DNA of 64,000 nucleotides from Cantharellus purpuraceus (Eukaryota; Basidiomycota; Agaricomycetes; Cantharellales; Hydnaceae), in assembly GCA_025174535.1 (NCBI GenBank), contig JALBUN010000010.1, forward strand, positions 558,001 through 622,000, in the 5' to 3' direction. Made by a program: the position numbers and the translations under genes. The notes beneath the pieces are model-generated. The model saw only the letters and a list, made by a program, of their open reading frames with translations, had not been told where the DNA came from and ran no database searches. Positions 9,369-21,800 of the stretch are shown piece after piece (the first letter of the stretch is position 1; every line of letters begins with the position of its first letter).

Positions 9369-12363
9369 ATGACAGAAGTAACCGAACCTTCTTCTGCTCC
9401 GAGCAATGCTGCTTCCATCTGCGTAACATATCCAACCGACATACCCCAGAGCTTCATCGAACGCTTTTTATGGTCCCCTCCCCCCCTTTTCTCTGTGACT
9501 GCTGATGGACGCAAGGGAACCTATCATGAGGCCACTACCATTGAAAGCGCTTCATCCGGGCCAAAACACGAGTTTTCCAATGCAATGGTGACAGAGCTTC
9601 AAGCAGTAGCATCGTACGCTTTTCTGCACGCTACACAGACCATTAGCACTGTCCGGCCTGACGGTCCAGACGCTGGGATCCTAACTGAACAGAATATCAC
9701 GACCTCACGGAGACGTCACGCACGACATCATTGACTCAGCTGTCAATTTGATGGCAGCTCATCATCGAGCTGATGTTCTTGTGTTAGATGCCTTTGAGCT
9801 GGCTGCGGGTGAATTTGGAGCCTTAGGCAAGGGTAAGATGTCTATTATCGCTGGCTACCAACCAATTTGCCGATTATGTACGGCTGAGAAGCTGCCAGTG
9901 TTATCGACTCAGTTTATGAAGTGGACTTCGAGTCGAAGGAACCCTCAAGTCTTGATGCAGCCAAGGACAAGGACAAGGACAAGGACAGAAAGGACTTCGA
10001 TACCCAGCACACTCAGGCTTTTTTCGATGCCGTCGTCAATATCCCTTCAAAAGTTATTCACCCAGGAGCCAACGGAGAGGGACCAACAGAGTCGCGGCCA
10101 TCGCGTCGTATTATCTATCTACGGGATTTCGGTAGCATAGCACGAGCTGCCCAGCCTCTCATGACCTTCTTACTCCAGGCCATACATAACAGCCGCATGA
10201 ACCATAAGGATACCCAGTCAGAGTGCCTCGAGCGACGATTCTGGTCATAGGTGTTGCAAAGCCTGTTGACGACTCCAACATGGACGATGACAGTCCTTTC
10301 TACCTGATGCCGGTTAGACGTTCCCGAGCCAACGCTGATAGATACGCGTCAAATCAGCTTAGCATGCCTACCATTCGCAGCGACTTCCCGGAAATGAAAT
10401 ATGACACCTCTCCCCAGCTGTTCAGAGGCTTGACTGCAGTGCAAACGCAGACACAAAGTCCACTAGCATTGACAAAGCTGAGAGGACGATAGACGTCAAC
10501 AATATGATATTACGGATTTCTTTAGGAAGGAGGGGTGGTCTGGTGGGCGACTTGCCATCTCTAGCAATTCTGGAAGGAGACGATGAACGGTAAGCTTTCA
10601 GACCAAGTCTTGTACACTTCTCATCATATCACCTTGTTGTGCTAGTTTCCGAGACACCTTTCAGTCGTCTATCCTTTCGCCATCCGCAGCCGAAGTCATT
10701 GCGAAGATTTCTCTTGGCTTCTCGTATTCAGAATCATGTGGCAATGCGCCGACCCCCATCTTTGTGGCTTCAAGACACGTTGCTGAAGCGTATCGTGTTT
10801 ATTTAACGACAGAACGAGATCAGAAAGAGTGGAGAGCTGATGGACCTGTATGAGAATCTAGATGAGGACCCAATCGTCAAACGGATCAAGCAAAGTTCCG
10901 ACCTGTCCAACCGTGAGAGAGAGCTCCTGAGATGTATTGTCAAGTCTCGTAAGTATCAAATTATCTTTGACGACATGTCACCTAAATTTTCGTATCCAGA
11001 GTCACTCTCAACGACGTTTGACGACGTTTGCATCGATCCAAGAGTCACTGAACGTCTGAGGATCATAGTTTCCCTCCCGATGTTGCATCCCAGCCATTTT
11101 AGAACAGGCATTTTGGCGAAGGAAGCTCTGTCTGGTGTGCTTCTGTATGGCCCACCGGGAACGGGAAAGACCATGCTGTGCCGGGCTCTGGCGCATGATT
11201 GCGATGCATGGATGCTTCTCTTGAAACCAAGTGACATCCTTGATAAATATGTCGGTGAATCGGAAAAATTGGCCCACAGCATTTTTGTGAGTTTCAATTT
11301 CACCGTTCGTCAATTAACTTCCAACGACGATGTTTTGCAGAGCGTGATATTCATAGATGAGGTCGATGCACTATTTGCGACAAGAAGCCCTGAGGGCAAT
11401 GCACGCTCAGGAATGCATAGGGATCTGGTAAGACTAATATATAATATAGCCTGGAAGAATGCTGAACTATCCCGCGATGGCAGCTCACGGAATTTCTACA
11501 GGTAAGTGAATACCTCATCCGTAGACCGGTTCGGGGCATCTTAACATGCAATCGATAGGCAATGGATGGTCTTCAATCTGCTGCAACGAATAGAGAAAAA
11601 GGAATCGTGGTCGTCGGAGCCACTAATAGAGTAAGAACAGATATTTAATGGATGAACGAATTAACTCAGGGCATCCAACTGCCAGCCATTTGATATAGAC
11701 CAAGCAATCCTTCGACGCTTGCCATATCGTATGATGATCGATTTGCCTGGTCAAAGAGAAAGACTCAGTAAGTGACTGTACACTGAAGGGACATCGTCGG
11801 CCTCTGACAAATGCAGCCATAGGCATCCTGAAAGCACATCTCAAGAATGAAGAACTTCACAAAGATGTGGACCTTTCTGAGATTGCGTACGAGACCGAGG
11901 ACTATTCGGGCTCGGACCTCAAAAGTTAGCAGCATCATCTGTAGATATTGATATGCACTAATCGACCTCTGCTACAGATCTCTGCGTGTCAGCTGCCATA
12001 GCATCCGTGAAGGACATGGTTGGCAGCTTTGACTGGAAGTCTCGCAGAAAGAAGAATTCAGACAATGATGGCTCAACTTGCACTCCCGAAGACGAAACTA
12101 AACCTTCCGCGCCTCGCATCATCACGATGGCCCATTTTGACCACGCGTTTGCTGAAGTTGCTCCATCTTTTTCTGAGGAAGCATTTGTCGAGCTATATCG
12201 ATGGCATGAGAGGTTCTCGTTGAACTCGATTGTCCTCGACGGTATCACTCCAGAGGATCAGCCAGCGAAGACAGCATCATTCGGGACAAACGAATCGGAC
12301 AGCGCTAGGCTGGGTAAAGTTTTGTCACAGATGTCATCTTTCTTGAATGCAACTGAGACGTGA
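9369..12363 (+). CDS. AAA+ ATPase with long N-terminal region (Msp1/ATAD1-like AAA module)
   Basis: A single AAA+ module sits at the C-terminal end of a long multi-exon gene. Walker A GPPGTGKT is at 11149-11172, Walker B VIFIDE at about 11344-11361 after an intron at 11287-11340, sensor-1 VVGATNR at about 11610, and the arginine-finger region AILRRLPYR at about 11705, followed by YSGSDLKNLCVSAAIASVKD. Exons end at TGA 12361-12363. The N-terminal half (from MTEVTEPSSAP at 9369) has no motif I know; it includes HDIIDSAVNLMAAHHRADVL, a Lys-Asp run from a hexanucleotide repeat near 9963-9990, and RRIIYLRDFGSIARA, which may be a degenerate nucleotide-binding fold. The order GALLFGPPGTGKT-like, DEVDAL, RRLPxR is typical of the Msp1/ATAD1/katanin-type clade, and fungal relatives are often mitochondrial, but no targeting signal is evident. 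The frame is continuous through introns and the gene looks functional. Exon limits in the first 1.5 kb are uncertain. Confidence 0.75.
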
Positions 12364-12521
12364 ATTGATTACACGAAGGCATGCTCTCATCATTGACATG
12401 ATACATGCATACCCACCCCCTTTTTACGTTGACGTTAATTTGGATATTGTAATTGTTTTTAACCCCGCTGTGTATCGAAGCAAGTATATACTTTGGGTTG
12501 CGCACCCATCTAGTCAAACAT

Positions 12522-12661
12522 CAAGCTTCAAGGTACAGTGGCGCGTGCATGTTCCTTGGCCCAACATCATGAATTATCTGTGTCAACTTGTGTTGTAGCA
12601 ATAACACGAGTAGTGCACAATAGCCATAGCGTTCATGGACAGGAGATTGGGTAAGAATTTA
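12522..12661. repeat. Dispersed direct repeat, copy 2
   Basis: Second copy of the repeat at 8601-8733, in the same orientation, beginning about 160 bp after the stop of the AAA+ ATPase gene. Shared blocks include GCGTGCATGTTCCTTGG-like and CACAATAGCCAT. The following 480 bp up to about 13150 hold no gene I can support. Confidence 0.6.
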
Positions 12662-13149
12662 GACTTCCCGGTGCTCGCGATGGCCGTTAGTCTTGTAGCG
12701 GAGCTTTGCGTTGCGCACCAATCTATCTAATCAAACTGCCCGCAGTATCTCAGGTTCTATACATGAAATCTCAGCGTAGTCTCCGTTTCTCTAGTGATAT
12801 TAGTCATAGAAATACAGCGCATTCAGTAAAGACTACAGTCGCGTGTTCAAGGGTAATATGGGAGTCTGCGGCCTTCTAAGTACTTACAAATGAACACTCC
12901 AATAACAGACCGAGTAGATTCTCAAAGATGTGACTAGTCAGACAAGTTTATTATACAGTATTTCCTCATCATAAAATGCATGCCTCGTTAACGAAAGGGC
13001 TGATGCCGGCAGGTGGGCAGGCACTATCAAGCTGTGTAGTACTGATATATCTCTCATATTGCGCAGTCCAAAAGTCGTGGCCAAGGTCATGCATTATGAG
13101 AAAGTCTACTGAGTAAGCCACCTCTCATCCACACTCTCCTCGTCTCGTG

Positions 13150-13920
13150 AGTTTCCATCTAGATCACACTCAGAAATTTTGGCAACTATCGAGTTTGAAT
13201 GACCCTTTCATTTCTGTCCCAAGCTCAAAAAACCTTCCTCCATCGTTTTTCACAACTGCAAATTCTGCCATTGAACATGGTATGCGCACCTCGGGATCCA
13301 GCGCTGATATGGCTGGCCGTGGTAAATGGTATGGCAAGTCAAATGGCAAAAATTCCGCAGCAGTGACAATGCCTGGTGCTTCCCGAACACAGAGAATTCA
13401 TCCCCTTCTCCAGTGTGACCCGAGTGACCCAACAACCAGCTAAACGGAGGGGTTTTTCAGCTGGTTCCTTCCCGATCAAATGGATGTCTACCTTGCTCGA
13501 CCTCCATTTCACCTTGCTGAAAAGGAATCATCAACGTCGTGGCTCCAGTTGATGGATGTGCTTCCAGGATAAGCGATAATCCTCGTACGGTTCATCATCG
13601 CTTCGTCCTGTCCGTTAGTGATGGTAGCTGAGGCGCTATCTGTCGTATTTATCGCGAGATTCGTCCACTTGTCCCTGAAGAATTGATGCTCTGGGGAAGC
13701 CAGGTCTCAGTGTACACATTCTTATCCGCCGAGTCCATCTCGACCCTTATCTTCCTATATTCAATTTGTCGTGCCAAGTTGGATTCGTATAAAAGCTTAG
13801 GTGATTGGATTGCAGGAGTGCTGAGGCGTGACATGTATGTGATGGTGGTTGAACCTGGTGCGAATATCTCGATATCAGACAATCTGCAAGATAATTTATG
13901 ACTTACATCAACACCCACAA
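13150..13920 (-). pseudogene. Decayed paralogue of the domain encoded at 23.85-24.75 kb
   Basis: Read on the minus strand, 13918-13649 encodes VDVSHKLSCRLSDIEIFAPG, then STTIT, and later EYRKIRVEMDSADKNVYTET followed by WLPQSINSSGTSG. These align with VDVGHNFPCGLKPDAKVFAL, GSTII, EYPYKHSKVLVKVESLDRSV and YVQDFLPRSTTASG at 23.9-24.2 kb. Further down, 13435-13250 encodes LLRNFCHLTCHTI, matching LLRNFCQLTCITL near 24.58 kb. The two blocks are in one order but separated by stops and a missing middle (no counterpart of the SVKWSYYVGDAYQQES region), so this copy is probably broken. The function of the domain is unknown. Confidence 0.6.
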
Positions 13921-14439
13921 CAGCATGTCCAGACTAGGCGACGGCCCTTTTCTGGAAGGGTTCTAAGGGACGGCAAGTTAAGGAATGTGGACCATTAAGC
14001 TACTATAGCAGGGGACATTGGGTGTATGCATCTTGCCTTTTCCTTGACGAAACTTGACTGCGCTTCCTTGTCCAAGGCTCATTGGTATCTCCAAGTGTAT
14101 GGATATGGTCTACGTGCACCCAATTAAGTACGGTTGGTTTAGATCTTCTCCTGGCGTGCAAGTATCACCCTCGGGCGCACGTCTTGCCGTTTGATCCCTG
14201 GAGCAGCACATAAAGTTCCATCATGATATGGCATACGCGAAGCGTTGGAAGTTTTGCACAAGTTGCAATATTCATCCATCTTCATCCACATGATGACGGA
14301 ATGAGGTCATGAATGGGAGGAATACAGTCATAGCATATCCGCCACATCCGCCACTGCTTGGCAGCGAGTGTTTCAAGAAGTATTTAATGTCACACTATCA
14401 CATAAATATATTAGTATTATCAGTATGCTGACCATTTTT
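13921..14439. other. Intergenic, nothing recognised
   Basis: Between the decayed domain copy and the V-ATPase c pseudogene. No reading frame, repeat or RNA gene could be supported. Confidence 0.4.
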
Positions 14440-15145
14440 AGAGGAATGTCGACTAACATTGCTAGCTGGGATATTTGAGGTAGTAATGCTGTTGATAAGT
14501 GTAATGATGAGATCGAAACAATACATTGGACAATCACCATGAATATGTGACTCAATTATAGACCAGAGACCAAGGACTGTGGAGAAAATCAAAATGAGAA
14601 TTTAAACCATCATAACTGTTACAAGACGATACGGAAAAGCAAAGGAAAAGGGGCCTACCGTGCCAATAAGTAACCTTAGCGCAGCTCCTCATCGCCTATA
14701 ATTCCGATCGTGAAGCCAGCGGCAATGCCGACGAGAGCTACAGAGAAACTAGCACTGAGCTGAACGAAGCCAGTGTGCATTGGATATATTGCAATGAATG
14801 GATCAGCGACGATCGAAAATGATACCCGCCATGATGACGGGAACGACACATTTCATAATAAGGTCTGGTTGCAGGACGCATGGCTACCAGACTTTGCAGT
14901 GTCAGAGCATTCTGGTCAGCTGGAAAGACGCAACCTTGACGCAGCACTACATACCTAGCTCCTACACCTATGGAAGTGGGGGGTTGCTGATGAATAAACC
15001 TCTTGTCTGTGTGTGAAATGCAGAGGTGAAGACAACAGCGCTGGTGCAACCCTTGTATAAGCACTATTAGCGACATAAATGAGCATAGTACAAACACACA
15101 TACCATGGCATCGAAAGGCACGTTGACTGAACATAGCTCGTCCAT
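14440..15145 (-). pseudogene. V-ATPase c subunit (proteolipid) pseudogene
   Basis: This is a full-length but decayed minus-strand copy of the intact gene at 17606-18568. It starts MDELCSVNVPFDAM (intact copy [15 protein letters not shown]), keeps the first intron and the microexon GTGTAGGAGCTAG, and later has TGFVQLSASFSVALVGIAAG, LILIFSTVLGLW and LIITLINSITTSNIPAS. About 25 bp are lost in the segment coding for VGISAMSVL. After GIIGD a stop and frameshift replace the highly conserved [16 protein letters not shown] loop. The retained introns show it arose by DNA duplication and not by reverse transcription of mRNA. Confidence 0.85.
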
Positions 15146-16106
15146 ATTTGTTTGCAAAAAGCCCGTTGTTTATGATTGATTTTGGTGTTTTTGATCCCTT
15201 GATTGAAAAAAAACCAGATGGCTGCACCGCGGATTGAACGAGTTACCATTGATTTATCTGACTTGTTTCAATGTCGAAAGCACCGTGAAACTCCTGCTGC
15301 ATTGGAGGACGGGAGGAGCCTTGATAGGGCTAGCGCCTTGACGGACAGCTTTCAAGTCAGATTACGCGTCACTCCATGTTTATGTTTTTGTCGCCATGAG
15401 ATGGTCCTGGGTCACCCTACTTTGCTTGATCAAGGTCCGCGGCCCAAGGATTTCACTGATGCTAGTGACCATTGTGGTTCTGGATGTCAGGCAGACTTTA
15501 TACGCAGCGCTCACCTGGCAATCCTTGTGTCGCTGGGTTTTTACGAACCGTAAAGAGCCAATGACCCCCAGCGCTATCTCTTCTTGCTTTATACGCGGTG
15601 TCTTAGAATAGAGAATCGCCTTGCATCCCCCTGGCAATAATCTAAGGATCATCGCGCGCAGGAGGAGAAGCTTTTCTCTGTAACCTCTACCGTCAACTTA
15701 GTCCTTTCCATATGTTTGAATCTGGGAGTGAACAGGGCTCAACGGGGATGGCCTCATATATCATAACATGGGAGATACAACAACAAGCGTTGCACATGCT
15801 GGAGTGCGTATGTGTTCAAACTTCGCCAGGTTCTTCCTGATATACTTAGTTCCACACGAACCATATAAGGTGGCGCGGTGGGACGAGATCCGACAATGGT
15901 CTGAGCATTTACATAATCTAGGTGGGTGACCAAGCATCTTTACCGCCCTCCCGAACACCACTGATCTGGCTCACTTTCGTTCTTGTTTTCGCTCACTGAT
16001 CACTGCTCTACCCATTGCATCCGTTGCCGGCTGCATAGAAAAAGGCACTTCACCCAGTTCAATCCTCACTCACCGTCCCACACTTGTTCCTGACCTGACC
16101 GCCAAT
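15146..16106. other. Region between V-ATPase c pseudogene and TRR1
   Basis: A plus-strand open stretch at 15203-15553 and an overlapping hydrophobic frame at 15396-15611 occur, but neither has a recognised family or clear splice structure. Part of the region must hold the TRR1 promoter and 5' leader. No firm feature is claimed. Confidence 0.3.
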
Positions 16107-17429
<1,323 letters not shown>

Positions 17430-17605
17430 TCCACATAATGCACTTACGGGTCTTTCCGTGTTTGACTGTAACTCAAAATTTTAGAGATGTTGTTGGGACC
17501 TATTTTAAGTCTCCGCCCTAATATTGCTAACTACTCCAACTAACCGCTGCGGCTGCGAACACTTGTCACTCCCTCGACATCCACTTTCAACCGCTTTGCA
17601 CAATC

Positions 17606-18568
17606 ATGTCTGAGTTATGTCCAGTCTACGCGCCCTTCTTCGGTGCCATGGTACGTCGTTTGTGCTATGCCCATTTATAAGGCTAACAGTTCTTATTCAA
17701 GGGTTGCACCAGTGCAATTGTCTTCACCTGTGCGTTCTACACGCTATCAAGAGATTAGCTTGCGAATACTCATCAGCGACGGCATGTCCACAGGTATAGG
17801 GGCTAGGTATGTAGTTCTTTCCCAAAGTTGTGTCTTTGCAAGCTGACTAAAAACTCTGCAGTTATGGCACTGCAAAGTCTGGCGTCGGTATCTCTGCCAT
17901 GTCCGTCTTGCGACCAGACCTCATGATGAAATGCGTCATTCCCGTCGTCATGGCGGGTATCATTGCCGTTCGTCGCTTTTTCATGATAATGTATTCAACT
18001 CGACTAACGCAAAACCAGATCTACGGTCTCGTCGTTTCGGTACTCATTTCCGGAAATCGTGAGTTATCGTCTTGAGTATACAACGCGTGGATATATGGGC
18101 TGTTCTATCTGACATTGCGTTGGTGATGGTAGTACGATACCAAATGCCGTTGTACACAGGGTTTGTCCAGCTGGGCGCTGGTCTCTCTGTGGGTCTCGCC
18201 GGTCTTGCCGCTGGGTTCGCTATTGGAATCGTTGGTGATGCAGGTGTGAGAGGAACTGCTCAACAGCCAAGGTTGTTTGTTGGTATGGTACGGTCCCCCC
18301 TTCCCAATCCTTCCAGTCTTTATTTGTGACACGTACTTACTGTAACTGCCGATGATTTAGATTCTCATTCTGATTTTCGCCGAAGTGCTCGGTCTCTATG
18401 GTACATACTAGAGTGACGTAATTGTGGAGATCGACTAACGTATACTTCTGGTGACCTGTAGGCCTCATCGTTGCACTTATCATGAACACCACTGCCTCGG
18501 GTGTCCCAGCTGGCATTGTTAGTCAATGTTGTTCTATCAAAGCGGCCAACATACTGATGTGTCTGTGA
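17606..18568 (+). CDS. VMA3: V-type H+-ATPase subunit c (proteolipid), intact copy
   Basis: The c-ring subunit of the V0 sector, a four-helix proteolipid that carries protons across the vacuolar and endomembrane bilayers. Exon 1 17606-17650 ([15 protein letters not shown]); exon 2 17702-17729; a 13-nt microexon 17794-17806; exon 4 from 17862. Joined, the protein reads [27 protein letters not shown], then [87 protein letters not shown] and [13 protein letters not shown]. The helix-4 segment [12 protein letters not shown] holds the essential proton-carrying glutamate. The C-terminus is provisional: the frame runs to a TGA at 18566-18568, longer than usual, so one more intron or an earlier end is possible. 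Confidence 0.9.
17794..17806 (+). other. 13-nt coding microexon in V-ATPase c gene
   Basis: The sequence GTATAGGGGCTAG is bounded by CACAG on the left and GTATGT on the right. It supplies the end of the Cys codon, Ile, Gly, Ala and the first two bases of Ser, restoring the near-universal proteolipid sequence [13 protein letters not shown]. Without it the flanking exons do not join in frame. The pseudogene on the other strand keeps the same unit (GTGTAGGAGCTAG), so the microexon predates the duplication. Confidence 0.85.
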
Positions 18569-18589
18569 TAGTGTGATGCATAAATACAT

Positions 18590-18884
18590 CTTGGAACAAT
18601 CCTCGCTGATGGAGGAAGGGGGGAAGTGGCTGATCTGTTTTCTTCCTGTTGATGACCTCATCGTGGCGTGAGGATGAATATTAAGCTTGCGCTGTACCTA
18701 CTTTTGTTCGGGCACATAATCTATATCCTACTATGTCCCTTACCTCGAGGTTGGTATAAAACAAGAATACCCCTTTACACAGATTGGCTTCTGGAGGCGC
18801 CGTAGCCATCAATGCCAATAGTATACAGCCTGCTTCTGCAGTGCGGTCCCTAGCGCTCCCACGCCAACTCACCTTGTATACCTA
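18590..18884 (+). promoter_or_regulatory. Upstream region of the HEAT gene, duplicated at 60.4 kb
   Basis: This stretch is clearly related in the same orientation to about 60395-60690. Shared blocks include GTGGCTGATCTG, GATGACCTCATC, TGAATATT, CTACTTTTGTT and CTTCTGCAGTG. The likely promoter and leader of the HEAT gene have therefore been copied together with its first exon. The conserved blocks are candidates for promoter elements; no factor is assigned. Confidence 0.5.
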
Positions 18885-21800
18885 ATGTTGTCCTCCATTC
18901 CGCGAGTCCATTCTGCAACAGATTCATATGATACCACTATAATCAGTCCCGCTATCGTTAGTGGGCAGCAATTGAAACCTTCAAAGGGAGGCGGCTCCCC
19001 AGACCTGCCGGTGCACGCGGCGGATGTTGAAGGAAAGGGCAACAAGTCTCCCACCGAAGACATCGTCTCCAGTAACCGCCATCTCGCTGATGCACCTAGC
19101 TCGTTAAAATTGGTATTCGGAAGATCCAAGCTCATTGATCCCGATTTCATTAGACCCAGGGCAGAAAGAAGATTTAGTAGAAGGCGACCCAGAGCACTGA
19201 CCGGTGAGCCGCCAGGTGAGCGTTGCTTGCACAGTCTTCTGCCACCCAGGAGCTCTTTGACAAACCTGATGTCCGTTCTAGTTACATTCCATGATGTGAT
19301 TAAGGACGCTGTTCCTCGTATCGTCGAGTTGCTCAAGGACAAAGATTCATATGTCCGAAGGGCCGGCGCAAATGTAATTCGGGAATTAGCTGCTGACTGT
19401 ATGTGATGGCGCTCACATTCTTTGACAAGACTGATGTCTGTTTGCAGCCTATTTCCACCAAACGATCATAGGCGCTGTTCCTCATATCGTCGAGTTGTTC
19501 AAGGACGAATGTTCAGATGTCCGAAGGGCTGGTGTGGGTGTAATTGACAGACTTGCTTTGGAACGTATGCAATGGCGCTCACAATGCTCTTTGACGAGAC
19601 TGATGTCCATTTCTAGCCACATTCTATAACACAATCAAGGATACTATTTCTTATGTCGAGTTGCTCAAGGACAAAGATTCACATGTCCGATTTGCTGCTG
19701 CACATGCAATTGGAGGACTGGCTAGGCAATGTCTATGATATTTTTCACCATGCTCCTTGACGAGACTGATGTCCGTTTCCAGTCACATTCCACGACGTGA
19801 TCAAGGATGCCATTCCTCATATCGTCGAGCTACTCAAGGACAAGGATTCAGTTGTCCGAGGAGCTGGTGCGGATGTAATTGGCAGACTGGCTTGGAAATA
19901 TATGTGATGACGCTCACTATGCTGTTTGACGAGGTTGATGTCTTTTTCTAGCCACATTCAATGACACGATTGAGGATGCTATTCCCCATATCATCGAATT
20001 GTTCCAGGACAAAGATTCAGACGTCCAAAGGGCCGGTATAGATGTAATTAGTAGACTGGCTGAGCACCGTATATGATGGCTCTCACCATACGCCTTCACG
20101 ACACTGATGTCCCTTTATAGCCAATTTTTACAAAGCGATTAGAGGCGCTGTTCCCTATATTTTCGAGTTGTTCAAGGATAAAGATTCAGATCTCTGGGGG
20201 GCTGCTACGTATGCAATTGGCGGACTGGCTTCTCTCCGTATGTGATGGCACTCACCATGCTCTTTAACAAGACTGATGTCAATTTCTAGCCACATTCCAT
20301 AATACGATCAAGGACGCTATTCCTCAGATCGTCGAGTCACTCAAGGACAAGGATTCAGCCGTCCGTTTTTCTGCTGCACATGCAATTGGAGGACTGGCTA
20401 AGCAATGTCTACGATGACGTTCACAATGCTCTTTGACGAGACTGATGTTTATCTCCAGTCAAATTCCAAAACATGATCAAGGATGCTCTTCCTCATATAT
20501 TCAATATGCTTAAGGACACAAATTCAGAGGTCCGAAGGGCCAGTGCAGATGTAATTGGCAGACTGGTTGAGCAATGTATGTGATGACGCTCACCATGCTC
20601 TTTCACGAGACTGACGTCCATTTCTAGTTATATTCCATGACACGATTAAGGATGCGATTCCTCATATCATTGAGTTGCTAAAGGACAAAGATTCATATGT
20701 CCGAGGGGCTAGTGCGGATGTAATTGGTAGACTGCCTAAGTACCGTATGTGATAGCACTTTCCACACTCTTCGACGAGATTGACGTCCGTTTATAGTTAT
20801 AGTTACATCCTACGACGCGATCCTGGACGCTGTCCCTTATATCGTCGAGATGCTCAAGCACAAAGATTCAGATGTCCGGGTGGCTGGTGCAAACACAATT
20901 TGCGTACTGGCTTTGCGAAGTACGTAATGACGCTCACCATGCTCGGGACTGATGTCCGTTTCCAGTCACATTTCATGACGTGATAAAGGATGCTGTTCCT
21001 CATATCGTCGAGTTGCTCAAGGACAAAGACTCATATGTCCGAGGGGCTTGTGCGGATGTAATTGGCAGACTGGCTGAGCAATGTATGCAAGGGCACTCAC
21101 GACGCTCTTCGCCGAGATTGACGTCACTTTCCAGTTGCGTTGATTGACACGATTAAGGATGTGATTCCTCATATCATTGAGTCGTTCAAGAGCAAGGATT
21201 CAGATATCCAAAGGGCTGGTGTAAATATAATTGGCAGGCTGGCCGGGCACCGTATGTGATGGCATTACTCACGACGCTCTTTAACGAGACTGATCTCCGT
21301 TTATAGTCATACCCTATGACCTAATTAAGGATGCTGTTCCTTGTATCGTCGAGTTGCTCAAGGATAAGAATTCCGATGTCCGATCAGCTGCTGAAAAGAC
21401 ATTGACTCAGCTTCGGCCTTCTCTGATTTTTCATGACATCATATCCAAGATTATAGCTCTGCTCAGCCACCCCAGCGGGGATGCATGTATATCGGCTATT
21501 CACGTATTGGAATTCCTCGCACGGCATAGTAATGAAGAGTATTTCCGAACGATGGTATCGCTGACATTGCCTCGTCAATATAGAAACCATACCCGACTCT
21601 TTGAGCAAGGAGACGGTTTCCAGATGTATATTGCTGTTGTTCAACACAAATGACATCAGTGTTCGTGGAGGTGCCTTGAGTCTCCTGATGGCCCTTGTAC
21701 AATATGGTGATTCGATTCGGTCTTTTCACCTTTCTTATATAACTAAGTCTATCTATCACATTCCAGATGATGTCAGTACAAGTTTCTCACCCATTGACAA

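Noticed and set aside
15203..15611. Two overlapping open frames upstream of TRR1
   Set aside because: No family, no splice structure and conflicting frames; left as unassigned sequence.
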